This document shows positions 17,663 to 30,296 of a stretch of DNA of 64,000 nucleotides, in pieces. This DNA is from Siderastrea radians (lineage: Eukaryota; Cnidaria; Anthozoa; Scleractinia; Rhizangiidae): contig OZ024889.1 of the NCBI GenBank assembly GCA_964017195.1, positions 55,140,574-55,204,573 of the forward strand. Reading direction: 5' to 3'. The notes under the pieces were generated by a model. That model was not told the DNA's origin and searched no databases. It was given only the letters and a program-made list of their open reading frames with translations. Within the stretch, counting starts at the first letter, position 1. Each line of letters begins with the position of its first letter. The position numbers were made by a program, and so were the translations under genes.

Positions 17663-18559
17663 CTGCAGTAAGAAACGATATAAGCTTGTAAAATTTTATC
17701 CACAGAAATTTATTTGTAAAGTTTTAGGAGATCATGATGACAAACAAACAAACAAACAAACAAACAAACAAACAACAAAAAACAAAAGATTTGAAGCTAG
17801 TACCTAAGCTAATCTTTTTAGGTGATCATTTTTTATGGATTGAATAACACGAAGAAAAAATCCTCATATTCAACAGGTGCTAATTGATTTTCCCACAACT
17901 CGGGAGCAGGGCTTTTGCTAATGGATAAACATAAGAGTTTCATAGGCAAAAACGTCGAGACTTCTCCGTGATAACACGTTTTCCTTAAAGTCTAGCTAAA
18001 GACGTAGTACAATAACGATTCCTGTTTTACGAATTACCTTTTCTCCAATGGAAAAAGACCATTTGCGAATCTGATAAAGAAAAACGTCATTGAGTAATAG
18101 AGTCCATAATATATATTGCTCTACTCTACTGCTATACTGCTCTGGTGGTAGTGGTTGGGTTTGGTATATGTGGTCGTAGGAGAAGAGCTGGTAATGGCGA
18201 TGAAAAAGGTTATGGAGCGAAAAGTTGCACAATGCAGCTACGAAATTTTTAAGGGTTTAAAAGTTGTTACTGTTTTTACAGTTTAAAAACTAACGAGGAG
18301 AAACACCCAGCCGTCTTACACAACTTGCTGCTGAAAAACTTATTCGTTATACAAAATTTTCTTTCTTCTTCGTAAGAGGGACTAAGACAGTTACAAAACG
18401 GTGTCATATTTCACTCCTTTGGGTGGGTACTTGCAGTCTAAAATGTTATGTGGTACGATTAAGATGACATAGCATTTTAGAATGCAAATGCATACCAACA
18501 CAAGTGCAAATATGAGACAGTATTGCACTCGTGAAAGTAATGGCAATAGTTGCGGTAGA

Positions 18560-18700
18560 AGTGATGGATTAGAAATAAAGGACGCAGCGATGCGGGCACT
18601 CGCTTTCCAGCACCAATGCAGCCCGAGTTGGTATCCTGGCCTCTGCTCAATTTGTTGTTGGTCCGACCATTTTTGTTTAGGTACGTTCTTAATAAGTTTA
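18560..18700 (+). mobile_element. Degenerate tRNA-derived SINE copy
   Basis: The stretch GATGCGGGCACTCGC...CACCAATGCAGCCCGAGTTG parallels the head of the SINE at 15971 with many substitutions. The B box is damaged and the tail is missing. Confidence 0.45.
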
Positions 18701-18817
18701 CTTAACTGTTCTTGTCTTACTTTGTTTACTTTCCTCTTGTTTACTTTCCTTTTATTTCGTTACGTATTGTACTGCGCTTTTGGTCATTTTATGTAAAAAG
18801 CGCATTAGGTCGCTTAG

Positions 18818-18957
18818 TTATCTCTGAAAAATGCGTAGTTACCCACACTTTTCTTTTCAGATTCCAATAGCCCTTGCTAAGATCTGCTTTTTCCCCATAG
18901 TCGTAACCTTTACATAAATACCTCTGTATTAGGAGGCACCGTCCTTAAAAGGTCATT
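18818..18957 (+). mobile_element. Half copy of the TTAA MITE
   Basis: The sequence from TTATCTCTGAAAAATGCG to AGGAGGCACCGTCCTTAA matches one arm of the element at 14702-15101 and keeps the terminal TTAA. The other arm is absent. Confidence 0.65.
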
Positions 18958-19161
18958 GTTGTCACTAACGCGGGATAAAGCAAAGGTCTAAGTCCCCGAG
19001 GGGAGTCGAGCCCAGGAGGCTTCCACACGCCGATCGTTGGGATGTTATAGCCAGGGTACGTGTCACGTATGAATCCTGTAGATATGACCTAGCTGGGGAC
19101 TCAGTTTTTTCCTTTGTCTCATGTTCGTGTGACAATGACCGATACATCCTTTCTCCATTAC

Positions 19162-19285
19162 CTTTGGTTTCGCACTTAGAATGTTTGACAGAAGCGTTCC
19201 AAAAAACATCACCAATGCCAAAACGGAACATATTAGAATAACAGCCTTGATCCTTAATAAACCCATGCATACAGTCTCATCTCTC
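19162..19285 (-). CDS. Gene A exon 1: membrane anchor
   Basis: The coding part is 19162-19266 (35 codons): MGLLRIKAVI, then a hydrophobic stretch of about 20 residues (LICSVLALVMFFGTLL) and SNILSAKPK. A short basic cytoplasmic end plus one helix is the type II signal anchor of Golgi glycosyltransferases. A splice donor (AAACCAAAG/GTAATG) ends it in phase 0, exactly compatible with the catalytic exon. An acceptor (TTTTGACAG/GAG) precedes it at 19285, so a further 5' noncoding exon is expected upstream. The anchor differs in sequence from those of genes B and C. Confidence 0.75.
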
Positions 19286-20033
19286 CTGTCAAAATAAATA
19301 ACGTCAAATAGAAAGTAAATAAAATGGAGCCGAATGACGGACAACTGCTGACAGTTTTAAAAACTAAAAAAAAAAAACATGTCGGTCTTAAGACCTTTTT
19401 TCAGTTCAATTTATATTACAATTCAAAATGGAAACAAATTCTTATATATCACTAAGTTAACAAAGGCATAGAGGATAATTAACATGGGTGTTTTTACAAG
19501 GTGAGGTGGTTAGCACCACGCCCAACCCCTAACCTGGATGGCCAGGGACTGAATTTCGTCTGGTCTCTCCCCAAGACCTGTTCCGCTTGGTTGAATCTGC
19601 CAGGAGCTTAGGCCTCCGCCGGCTTAGCTCTTGGGTTCTCAGAGACACGCAAACACAGGCACAGCCAGGTAACAGTCCAGGTGCGACCTTATGCCTCACC
19701 GGCGGCGACGAGGCTGAGTGGGTGGGTGAGGTCCCCTAAGCTGTTGCATAACATTTGAAAAGAGAAACAACAAGCTACGTTTGCAGACAATATTATAATT
19801 AATTCGTGAGGCAAAAGCTAGAAAAGAGCTTCTTTGTAAAAGAAGTTAGTCTTAATGGGCTTTTTTCATTTGCTTTATAGTGCATCTAAAAGTTTTATTT
19901 CATCCCCACATACAGCGATAGGTGCAAACCATCCGTTACGTCGTTTGTTAGTTTTGTGTTAACTTGTCTGATTTTAAAAAAAGATAATGGATAAAATCAT
20001 GACATCAAATAAAAGAAAAAATCCAACGATCCA
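19286..20033. other. Spacer upstream of gene A
   Basis: No gene is supported. It contains a poly-A stretch near 19370 and a GC-richer patch (19500-19735) without recognisable features. The gene A promoter may lie here. Confidence 0.4.
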
Positions 20034-20262
20034 ACGAGCTTCTTTCTCTAATAGAAATTTTTAGAAAGTATCTTTGTATCACAGGAGAAATTAAAGATGA
20101 TATTTTTCTGTCACAAGAAAATTTCGAAGGTGTGTTTTTTTTCTATTGCAAGAAAATTGTACATGTAAGAAGGTTTTTCTAAACAGGCAAAAAAATCTAA
20201 CACGGTTTTGCTGTAACAAGGGAACGTTTAAAAAAGGAAGGCGAATTTATGTTTGAGAAATA
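20034..20262 (+). repeat. Left inverted repeat of the Maverick-type element
   Basis: It runs from ACGAGCTTCTTTCTCTAA to ATGTTTGAGAAATAA and matches the reverse complement of 30297-30517 at roughly 90%. It carries internal sub-repeats of the type (T)GTnACAAGAAAATT. Confidence 0.8.
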
Positions 20263-20543
20263 AAAAACTATAAGTAGATACCTGTATCCTACTTTCTTAT
20301 CACCTTTTTATGTAGTTGACCTTGCTCGGTTCAAGATATAGATCTTTTGATACAATCATTAAAAAAACAATTTTTTAAATTAGAAATGACGAATGAGATT
20401 GTCACTGTTATTTGTTTAAGTGATGGTGCAACAGTGGAAGCCTCAGTCATGTTTAAAAATATAGAAATGATCAGTTTTAAAGGTTATTGTTTTGTCAAGG
20501 CAGTGCGTTTGTTCCAATTTTATTTTAAGATGTCTTAAATGCA

Positions 20544-21678
20544 ATGTTTGAGGCTATAAAAAGCGAGGTAAACTCGCCTGCTTCACTCGAGGAAAACATG
20601 AATGGTTATCGTACACCAGAAAAGTTGAATACGGTCCAGAGAGGTGAGTCCTCTCATGTTCGTCAAGCATCACCAGGACAAATGGAAGCGTTCCTAGAGA
20701 AGAACGTTGGCGGTTTCAGCGAACAACCTTGTGTACCTTCTCGACCAATACGAAATGGTAACAAACACTTTACCTGTTCTCGTTGTGACAAACATTTTAC
20801 AAGGAACTTTACTTTACAACGACATATGAAAAAACATACACAAGCGAAGGGACATCAATGTAATTTTTGCACGAGAGCGTTTTATCGCAAAGATGTTCTT
20901 CAACGACATGAGGTAGTTTGTCAAAGAAATCTGATAAATAAAATGCCTGCAGAGCAAGTGAATTTAGAACAATCTACTCTTCATCAGCGTTATTGTGGAA
21001 AGGTACTAACTGGAGAAGAAGATACCAGTCGCGTTCACTTTAACACTCGCAAAATGTTTACCTGTGAAAGTTGTAACAAAAACTTTTCTAGAAAATTTGC
21101 CTTAGATAGTCACAAGAAAATACATGAAAGACTTCCATTGCAAATTTTCTTCGAAAACCTTCTATCGGAAAGACATGAGACAAATGCATGAAGCGTCATG
21201 TTGCAGAAAGGAATCTTTTAAAGATCAGCACCAGAATATACCTATTGAGCGAGAAATTCCAGGAACTCAAGTTGGCGATGGATTAAGCGCAACAGTGAGC
21301 ACACAAGATACAGAAACTGATAAATGTGAGAGCGCACTGAATGGAAAACTAAAAACAATACAAATGACACCAAGAAAAAATGAACTGAACGATTTAACAC
21401 TCTTCTTACAAGGATATAGGGTGAACATGTTAAAAAACCTAGAGAGAGAGCTTAATGGGAAAAAAGGTGTCAAATGGTTTGTCACGGTGCAAGTGAAAAT
21501 GGTGAAGTATCGACCATATGGACAAGATGAATTTTCGGTGCCTCATTTCAGAAGCACTTGCCAGCGCTTGTTGAACTTACATGAAGTAACAGAGCAGTAC
21601 CAGAATTGCGTGGAAAAGGTAAAGAATCTTTCCAGAGATACCAACTTGAAGGAAGCGGTTGGCAATTGGACAAGGTGA
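20544..21678 (+). pseudogene. Maverick polymerase N-terminal part with C2H2 fingers
   Basis: Two overlapping frames (20544-21191 and 21124-21678) form one broken gene. The first has three C2H2 zinc fingers: CSRCDKHFTRNFTLQRHMKKH, shortened here to CSRC...HMKKH, CNFC...RHEVVC and CESC...SHKKIH. A fourth, damaged finger (CKFS...HEASC) appears across the frameshift near 21150. The second frame ends with GVKWFVTVQVKMVKYRP and VPHFRSTCQRLL, a segment found before the exonuclease domain in Maverick-type polymerases. The fingers may bind element DNA or be part of a protein N-terminal to the polymerase. The reading frame is lost at 21678. Confidence 0.65.
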
Positions 21679-21865
21679 GTAACTGATTAAGAAGAACGTG
21701 AGTGTAGGGAAAAATCTCAACTATTTCTGTGATCCAGTGTAACTCAAACTGTTATTTCTTTGATTAGATCATAAAACTGGAATTGGGAATAGCAACTTAC
21801 TCCCCACTAGTAGGATCAAGTTATATGAAGCTGCCTCAGAAATTGAAAGATAAAAATATATTGAA

Positions 21866-23711
21866 TTGAATGTACAAAATCAGGATGAAAGACGCTTTGT
21901 TTGGAGCGTGTTGGCTAGTTTGCACCCTGTCCACTGGAAAGATCAACCTCGTCGAGTTCAGCACTATAAAAAGTATGCACAAGAATTGAATTTAAGTGGA
22001 ATAGAATTTCCTATGAAAGTTCATCAAATACCGCAGTTTGAGCGACAAAACCCTAACATCACTGTCAATGTGTTTGGATATGAAGAGAAAGAATTGTTCC
22101 CTGTCTACATCACGAAGGAGAAAAAGAAAATCATGTAAATCTATTACTCATAGGAAACAGTGAGAAACAACATTATTGCTTAATTAGAAATTTAAGTAGA
22201 CTATTAAGTTCATTAACAAAACATAATGGACAGCTGTTTTATTGCAATTATTGCCTGCATGGTTTTAGAAGGGAAGATTTGTTAAAAGAACACGAACCGC
22301 AGTGTGGCAAGCATGGCCCTCAAAAAATTAAAATGCCTAGCGGAGACCATGATATCATGTACTTTAAGGATGTACTAAAGCAATTGAAAGTTCCTTTTGT
22401 CATTAATGCAGATTTTGAATCAATTTTAGTACCGTGTGAACAACAGAATTTTAATGAGAAGTCAAAGAAAAAATCTAGCACTGCAAAAACTCACGAGTAT
22501 CAAGCAAGCGGGTTCTGTTATATTGAAGTTTCAGAAGTGGAGGTTTATAATACTCCACCCGTAGTTTATAGAGGGGAAAATGCTACCTGAAGAAAAAACG
22601 AATCAATAGGATTTTAAAATACGAGGTCCCTATGAAAGTCAGCGAAGTGAATGAACAAAATTTTCAAAACGCTACATATTGTCATATTTGTAAGCAAGAA
22701 TTAGGGACTGATCGTGTAAGGGATCATTGCCATTTGACAGGGAACTATAGAGGACCAGCTCACAATCAGTGTAATCTGAACTATAAATTTACCTCTAGAA
22801 TACCAGTAGTATTTCACAATCTCAAAAATTATGATGGACATTTGTTAGTGAGAGCTTCGGGGAAAATCAAAGACGAGGCGATCAATGTGATCCCGCTTAA
22901 CGATGAAAAATATATCTCCTTTTCAATTGGAAATCTCTCCTTCGTCGACTCCTATCAATTTTTAAGTGCATCTTTGGAAACGCTTGTTACAAATTTAGCG
23001 AAAGAAGGGGAGGAGAAATTTCATGTGTTAAAACGGTTTGTTGATCAAGAAAAAATACATCTTCTATTAAGGAAAGGAGTTTACCCCTACGAATACTTTG
23101 ACAGTTTTGAAAGGTTTTCAGAAACACAACTACCCCCGCGAGAGGCATTTTTCAACTCGTTAAGAAATGAACACATTAGCAAGGAAGATTATAATCATGC
23201 AAGCAAAGCGTTTATGCAATTTGAATGTTGTTCTCTAGGAGATTATCACGATTTATATGTGAAATCAGATGTTTTATTGCTAGCGGATGTGTTTGAGAAT
23301 TTTAGAGAAATTTGTTTAAGTTATTATAAACTGGACCTGGCGCATATCTACACTGCACCGGGTTTAAGCTGGGTGGCTTGTTTGAAGATGACAACGTTGA
23401 GATGGAGCTCTTAACAGACCCTGGTATGTATTTATTTTTTGAATGTGGGATTAGAGGTGGTGTTTCTATGATATCAACACGTTATAACAAAGCGAATAAC
23501 CCCTATATTAGTGACTATAAACCACATGAGGAATAGAAATACATTATTCATCTAGATGCGAATAATTTATACGGTTATGCAATGTCACAGTATTTACCGC
23601 GGGAAGGTTTTCGATGGCTCAGTTCACAAGATGAAATTGATCGATTGAATATTATGAATGTAGCTGATGACAATGACGAAGGATATGTCTTGGAGGTTGA
23701 CCTCAATCCCG
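21866..23711 (+). pseudogene. Maverick-type family B polymerase, broken central part
   Basis: Pieces in order are 21866-22138 (WSVLASLHPVHWKD, VNVFGYEEKELFPVYIT), 22279-22590 (KQLKVPFVINADFESIL, exonuclease motif I), 22632-23414 (CHICKQELGTDRVRDHC, then GNYRGPAHNQCN as an endonuclease VII-like zinc fold; VVFHNLKNYDGH, exonuclease II; YVKSDVLLLADVFENF, exonuclease III) and 23415-23711 (LDANNLYGYAM, motif A). Several stops and frameshifts separate them. The coding sequence then breaks at the insertion beginning at 23712 and resumes at 26593. It is certainly non-functional. Confidence 0.85.
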
Positions 23712-26592
23712 GGGGGATACTCCCTTATTCCTCGCGAAGCGAGGTTTATAAATTTGTCGCGTGGGGTTCGCGCGAGGATCGCTTAGGGCGGTCAAATCTC
23801 GATCTGCCCATATATATTTCGATGGTGTCCGCACAGTTGCCTAGCAACAAAACCAAATCGCGACCGCTGACAGTTGTGCACTCTCATGTTTCTTCGGCGT
23901 GTTTCTTCATTTCTTGCTTGCTTCGCTGCGTTCATTTGGGAGCTGATATGTTTATTCATCGTCTGTGAACAAGCAAGCAACGCCTGATTTAACAAGTGGC
24001 TGAAATCCATTCCGGGGGAGATTTACAACTGAAACTCAGCGTGAACGCCGACTTGAAATTCAGCGCGAACAACGAAGGCGAAAGGGTCGACGACAAGAAA
24101 GCACGGGTATAGAACGTCGTTTTCCGATAATAGCCTAGCGAAGACCAAAGCCATCGGCAGGACACAAACAGGAGACTGGAATATCACAGGCGAGAAATCT
24201 TGGAACATACATAACGTAACTTAAATTTAGCTTGATAGCACAGCGCTGCGACAAAACGACATTCCCCAACAACGGGAGAATCGATACAAGGTCTTCGAAT
24301 ATTATAACTCAGTCACCCCAATTGAATAATACCGGTAAGAATGAACTCAGTGGCGACAAACTCTTCGAGAAAATGTGTGCTGAAACCGATCAGGACCGGT
24401 GACACCAACAAGAAGTGCTTCGACAAAGTGATTTTGTTATAGAAGCAACAAGAGGCGGGAAAAAACACACGATCATCAAAATACTTTTGCTAGAAATATA
24501 CCTTTCCAACGGACGGTGACTGAACAGGTTGGCTCAAAATTATTTCCTCTCTCTACCATTATCTTTACTCTTGATGTACCGGTAATTATTATTAACGTAT
24601 AATTACTTTTCCAAGTATGATCAAAATTACAGATTACACAAGAGAAATGAAATTATTCACAAAATAGGTTTCAGTTCCTCAAACAACTTGCATATTTGTG
24701 TATGAGCAGTAAAAAGAATTTAAATTTTAAGTTTAGGACGTTCCCGAAAAAATATTTGAAAGAAATAATTCATATTGGATCAGTAGGAATTTATAAAAGT
24801 TATGTTTTCCGTTATGGATATAATTTGACCCTGTTAGATAGTAAAAAAAAATAATATTCAGATGGATCAGAAAGGACAATTTCAGTTCACAATTTGGTTT
24901 GGAAATGCACTTACAAGTATTGCTCTGCCTGACAATTACCACTTTAAAATGTGTAGCGGGGATAGGTACATACCTGCATGTATTTGATGTGAAACAAACA
25001 TTACTGCTTAAAATTAATTATTGATAATAATTTCATGCTACATACAGTGACGAGCATCACAGCTCTCCTCGCAGTGCACAAACAGGCACCAAATTCATTG
25101 GAATTAAGATCCTGATCACCTTCAACATGATTTGTCTATGTGAAAGTTTGTCTTACTTCTGAAGGTTTCACATGCTATAATCTACACTCACCCTTTCTCT
25201 TAATTAGCTTCTCTTACTTTTCACACCAATTGACCTCCCTAAGCCCCAATGTAAACCTGCAAATTCTCCTTACTGGTCTTCATACATTTCTTGTAGTACT
25301 AGTGCAGAGAACTTCTTTCTACTGACATTAACACTATTCATGTTTGGTGATCAATTCCTTAATTCTGATGACCTAATTAAAGCATTGCTATTGTAGGGAG
25401 ATGCTGGTCACTGGGGCTTCAAGGGTTAATGTATTATATTATTGTGACAATTATCTAATCCAATTTCTATAGTATGTTGGGGAGTGAATAAACATGCTAC
25501 AACATCAATATGAAACTCTGTGCTTTGCTTGCCATTATTCTGTATTATTCTCATTTCAATTTTTGGGTAAAAATGGATAATTTTTTTAATGCACCACATC
25601 ACTCTTCAGCAGTAAGAGACTCCTGCTACAGTATCTCAACCAGTCAAGGGAAATAATGTATTGTTTTAGCTATTGACACTTGTCAATACCCAGTAAATAG
25701 AACAAAAACTGTACAACAGAATCCGAAGGAAATGGCCGGGTTAATGTTGGAGATAACAAGTTCCAATTGGAATTTGAACTGCATTTCTGATAACCTACTC
25801 TCACCCAACCAAAATAAACAGAAACACCACACATATTGTCTTGGACAACAGGTCCACAGCAATACTATACGTCCTCTCTAGAGAGCAATTTACCTTATGT
25901 CAGAATGAAGAGAGGTGGGGGGGGGGGAGGGGCTGAACGTATTTTCATATACGTAACAGGGCATTGGATGCAAGTTACATCGAAGCGAATGGGAACCAGA
26001 ATGTCGATCTTAACTCCCAATTGGGGACCATTGTGGCCGCCCATCCACACCTCCAGTTAAAGCAAAATTCTATCCCCTCCCCACCCCTATCGCTCAATTT
26101 TGTGGTGCACCCGTGCCTGAGCTTCGTGAGGTTCTGCGAGTCACGTATTTCTAGTATACTCTAGATAGGTATGTGCTGCCCGATAGAGTAGGGTTTCTGG
26201 GGTGCTCAGTCCTTAAATAGGATATCCTTTTTGGCATTTTTTTGGTATTGTGATCCTTAGATGTCCCTTAGATAGGGTGACTAAATTGCAGTATCCACCT
26301 CAACGCGCAAAATGAAAAGATATGGTCTGTTAAAGTTGTACTACACGCCCGAATACACGTCTAATATTCTATGCTTGATGCTAAACGTCCGTGTACAGAG
26401 GAAAAGAAATAAAACGACCTATCAGTTATACAATTATGAGTTATCTTGTTTCCCTTAAATAGGGTGCGATTTCTTGGTTTTGAGCCTTTAAAAGGGTATC
26501 AATTCTCGATTTTCTACCCTTAAATAGGGTCAGGGTTTGAGAACCTTGGCGGCACACACCTATCCTAAATTGACGGGAGAACCGCCCCGGGA
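23712..26592. mobile_element. 2.9-kb insertion inside the Maverick polymerase
   Basis: The polymerase frame stops at GTTGACCTCAAT and resumes after CCGGGACCTCAAT, so ACCTCAAT (8 bp, or 9 with the G) is a target-site duplication. The ends are imperfect inverted repeats, CCCGGGGGGATACTCCC and the complement of GGGAGAACCGCCCCGGG (14 of 17 match). The interior holds no recognised transposase. Its last 430 bp are a reverse copy of the poly-G repeat at 15150-15605. An 8- or 9-bp duplication suggests hAT- or Mutator-type transposition; the family is not determined. Confidence 0.7.
26160..26592 (-). repeat. Reverse copy of the poly-G-ended repeat
   Basis: Reverse complement of this stretch matches 15150-15605: GTGTGCCGCC, ACCCTATTTAAGGG, and GATACCCTTTTAAAGG blocks in the same order. 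It forms the right end of the 2.9-kb insertion. Confidence 0.65.
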
Positions 26593-27640
26593 CCTCAATT
26601 ACCCTACAGCGTTGCACGATTTACATTCAGATTACCCTCTCGCACCACAGAAAATGAAAGTGACAAATGACATGCTCTCTCTTTATGCTCGAGAACTAAA
26701 ACGCGACTTGGATTTGAAAGAAGCGTCCGTCGAAAAATTGGTTCCAAACTTGAAAGACAAGAAAAACTACATTTTACACTATCAGAATTTAAAACTTTAC
26801 CTGGAACTTGGTATGTAGCTGTCTAAAGTTCGCTGTGTGTTGGCCTTCATACAGTGCTCCATGGCTGAGTGACAACATTGCTTTCAACACCGACAAACGT
26901 AAGCGAGATGCAAACGATTTCGAAAAAAACTTCTTTAAATTAAAGAACAACAATGTTTTTGGTAAAACAATCGAGAATCTACGCAAGAGAGTTAACATTG
27001 AACTGGTGAGCAATGAGAAAAGACTCATAAAACTCATCAAATCACCTTCATTTAATTTGAACATTTCAAGATTTTCACATCTGATATTGCGTAAATTATG
27101 CTTGTGTCTGAATCTCCCCATCTATGTTGGTTTCACCATTTTGGAACTTTCGAAAGTTCTAATGTACTCCTTCCATTACAAATATGTGAAAGAGAAATAT
27201 AAATCTCAAGCAAAGCTACTGTCTACCGATACGTATAGCTTAACTTATCAAATAGCAACAGAAGAGATTTATCATGACATGGCAACCGCCGCCTCCTTGT
27301 TTGATTTACCCAAGGGACCACTTCTTATGCAGTACCACTAACAAAAAAGTACTTGGAAAGATGAAGGATGAAACGAGTGGACAAGTAATTGAAGAATTTG
27401 TCGGCCTACGACCCAAGATGTACTCTCTCCTCTACACGAAAAGAGATGAGAATAATGTGGAGAAAAAGATTGAGAAAAAGACGGCGAAAGGTGTTGCAAA
27501 GTATGTGAGCGAAAAAAGCCTAATACGTCAACATTACAAAGAATGCCTGCTGAACAAAGAGCTACACATGACACGCATGAGACAACTTCGCAGCTACAGT
27601 CATAACATTTTTCGATCAATCTCAACAAAATCGGCTTAAG
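26593..27640 (+). pseudogene. Maverick-type polymerase, C-terminal part
   Basis: Frames 26537-26818, 26808-27341 and 27274-27639 continue the interrupted polymerase. They contain DLNYPTALHDLHSDYPLAP, LGM near 26818, a shift, then DFEKNFFKLKNNNVFGKTIEN (motif B region, split across this call), VGFTILELSKVLMYSFHYKYV and LLSTDTYSLTYQIATEEIY, where motif C DTDS has become DTYS. The last frame ends with a Lys-rich tail. The changed motif C residue plus two shifts confirm loss of function. Confidence 0.8.
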
Positions 27641-28594
27641 TCCATGTGATGACAAGCGATAAATTTTAAGCAATGGCCGTGATACATTGAGTTATGCCCT
27701 GATGGGTACTACTCGCTAAGAGGCTCACACTTATTAAATTAAGATGACTTTGAACTAATTGAATTATTAACAGATTTGTAATTAAGTTATTTTACCTTAA
27801 AGTATTTGTTTTGTATTATATTTTGTATTTAGGGATTAGGTTCTGAACAACCCTTAGGCTTGAATTAACGTAGAAAGTGAAAATGTCAAGGTGTACCCAG
27901 TGTTAATCAGAAGCAATAAACTGTGGCTTTGAAAAAAAAAATGCCTTGGTTACTGCTTACTATCCTTCCTCCTGTCTATATCATTCTACAGACTGGACAA
28001 AGGCAAACCTTTCGCGCGAATTTTTTTCATTTGAAACAAAAATTTAAACTTGTAGTTTTGAAAACAGCTTAAAACTTAAAACAATTTAAAGTTTTTGCAC
28101 GAAAACGGGAGAAAATTCCTTTAAGAAACCAAAACTTTCTGAAATATTTCCTCTATTTTTTCATCTGAAGTAACATTTTAGTCTTAAAAACTACAAAGCT
28201 AAAATTCTGCTTTTGGAAAAAATCGATTACTGAAATATTTCAGTTATTTCAAAAACTTCCTCTAACTTTTTATCCAAAAGTTGTTTCATAAAAATTTTCT
28301 TAATTTTTCTACCCTTAGACCACTCAATTCCAAACTTGTAAATTTAGACCAAAAAAACTAATTTTACAAATATTTTGGATCAGTTTAAGCCTTCCTCTGC
28401 TTCCGCAGAGGCTCATAAGAGGAAAAAATTCTTTTGTTCTCTGATCACTCTGCAGTGAAACGAGAACAAATCATTTTCACACTAAATATCATACAACGCA
28501 GACAAGAATCAGAAATAGGCATCTCGTTTATTGATAGCTAGACTATCAAACCCAATAATCGAAATAAAGAAAGAGAATAAAGAAACGAAAAAAC
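27641..28594. other. AT-rich stretch after the Maverick polymerase
   Basis: No conserved frame is seen. It contains an AATAAA near 27915 followed by an A-run, which could be a 3' end, and many AAAAACTT/AAGTTTT-like words (28020-28380). Confidence 0.4.
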
Positions 28595-29939
28595 TTAAGT
28601 TCCTTGATAACCCGATTTGATATCAAACGAGCAAGCCCAAGCGTAATGCCTGGCTATCAAACACTCGAGGAACGATTTCGCATCTTCAAACTTAATCTTA
28701 GACTTCTTGACAAAAAAATTAGCGTGCCTAAGATCTAATATAAGCCTTTTCTTCCCGGTTGGGTTGAATGGAAACTGACAGGGGATTAACAACCACCGGC
28801 GGAAAAGGACACTCCACGACCGAACCAACTTTAAGAAGTTCGGTAATTGCACTGAGAACAAAATTAGAATTATGTAAGGCAGACTTATTATTATGAAGAA
28901 TAACTGGCGTAGGAGTATTGTAAAACGGTATCTTATAACCTTCCTTAATAACGCTGAGGATAAACTGGGAAGCACCAATGCTTTCCCAAAATCAACATTA
29001 ACTCTAAGCCTACCCTTAACAATGACTGATTCAGAGCCTTCTAATTAGTCCTCATAACTACGTTCCAATAAGTCTCTTTCTTCAATCCCAACAGTCTGAT
29101 CATGAGAACACAAATCTACAACAACATTGAAATACTCATCTGTTCCAAGTCTGTTAAATGTTTCACTACTTCCTGGCGGTAGCGCTGGATGTGCTTGGCA
29201 AGGCTCTGTTGCTGTACAGGCGACTGCAGTTTGGGCAAAACGGCGAGTTTGCCCAATGCCAGAACTGACCACAGGAGAAACACTTGTCGGAAGGTTGAGG
29301 CTGTCTACTCCGGAAAGACTGTGGCCGAAATGGCTGCGGAGGAAACTGTTGTGGGCGAAATGGCTGAGCAGTAGCGCGATGTAGAGAACTCCCAGCGAAC
29401 AAAGATGAGTCTTGAGAAAATTTACGGTGCTGAGCAGAACTGCGATTCTGCTTGCGTGCACGAAGCTTGGTAAGCGCCCTTCTTTCAGCAGATCGAAGTT
29501 TCTTTTCATCATCCGAATCGTCAGCTAACTCGTCTGATTCGTACTCTTCAACCGCCGTCCAGCCCGCTGGACTCTTGTCTGCAAACCGTATGACTTTGTT
29601 GCGTTTATTCAGCAGTTTCCCTCAAGAAGATGAGTGGAAGCCGAGTTAATAGAGTCTAACAAACTCGAATTAAACTCGAATTGTAACTTGTTTCCTTTAA
29701 ATTGAAAGCTACTGGAATCCTTCTCTTCAGTCTTTAATTTCGTAACTGATTTGCGTGTTAGTCGCAAGCTTTTTTTGTTCAAGTCCCCGATAGAAATCAG
29801 GAAACTTCTTGTCGAGTTTCGAATCGAGGAGACGGGAAATTAAACTCAGCGTTTCTTCGCCGGAAAGGCCACTCTCTGGAATACGTTGTTCAGGATAAAC
29901 GTTTGGTACCGCGGAAAGTTCACTGCCCGTTTCAGCCAT
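28595..29939 (-). pseudogene. DIRS-like retrotransposon fragment (gag and start of RT)
   Basis: On the - strand, a Gag start at 29939 (MAETGSELSAV, then LDKKFPDFYRGLEQKKLAT) is followed in broken frames by a conserved Gag stretch near 29640-29450 (FADKSPAGWTAVEEYE, ESDELADDSDDEKK). Next come a zinc knuckle (CFSCGQFWHWANSPFC, about 29240-29290) and the first RT motifs (GKKRLILDLRHANFF, FDIKSGYQ, 28595-28770). This order fits DIRS-type tyrosine-recombinase retroelements. The RT breaks off near 28600; the recombinase and rest of RT are missing. Several frameshifts are present. Confidence 0.65.
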
Positions 29940-30296
29940 AATTTACAGAAACGTAGCGAGAGATCCGTCGAGTGGTCTTGAAAACTGCGAAAATATCTTA
30001 TATACCTAAGAACAAATAGTCACACACGCTTCCAAACAATTGCTACTCCATAGTAAATACTGACACATCCGTAAAAGCACTCAAACAAGCGTGCATTCCT
30101 CGTGAGAAAATACATTTGTATTGTAGAATTTAAAAAAGTTTAAAAACAAAATACTTAACCTTATGAGAAAACACTTATCTATTTCAGTAAGAATTCCAAC
30201 TGGCGAATGTGCAGTGAATGTGTTCAAGATACGTTTATAATGTTTTAGCGATGTTTTTTCATTCAAAATAGTACTCTCCATGCTGTGTGCAGGTTT

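Larger units (their letters stand above)
17663..19161 (-). other. Intron 1 of gene A
   Basis: The intron is bounded by GT at 19161 and AG at 17663 (- strand). It contains a (CAAA)n run (17741-17775), a degenerate SINE (about 18560-18700) and a half copy of the TTAA MITE (18818-18957). Confidence 0.7.
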
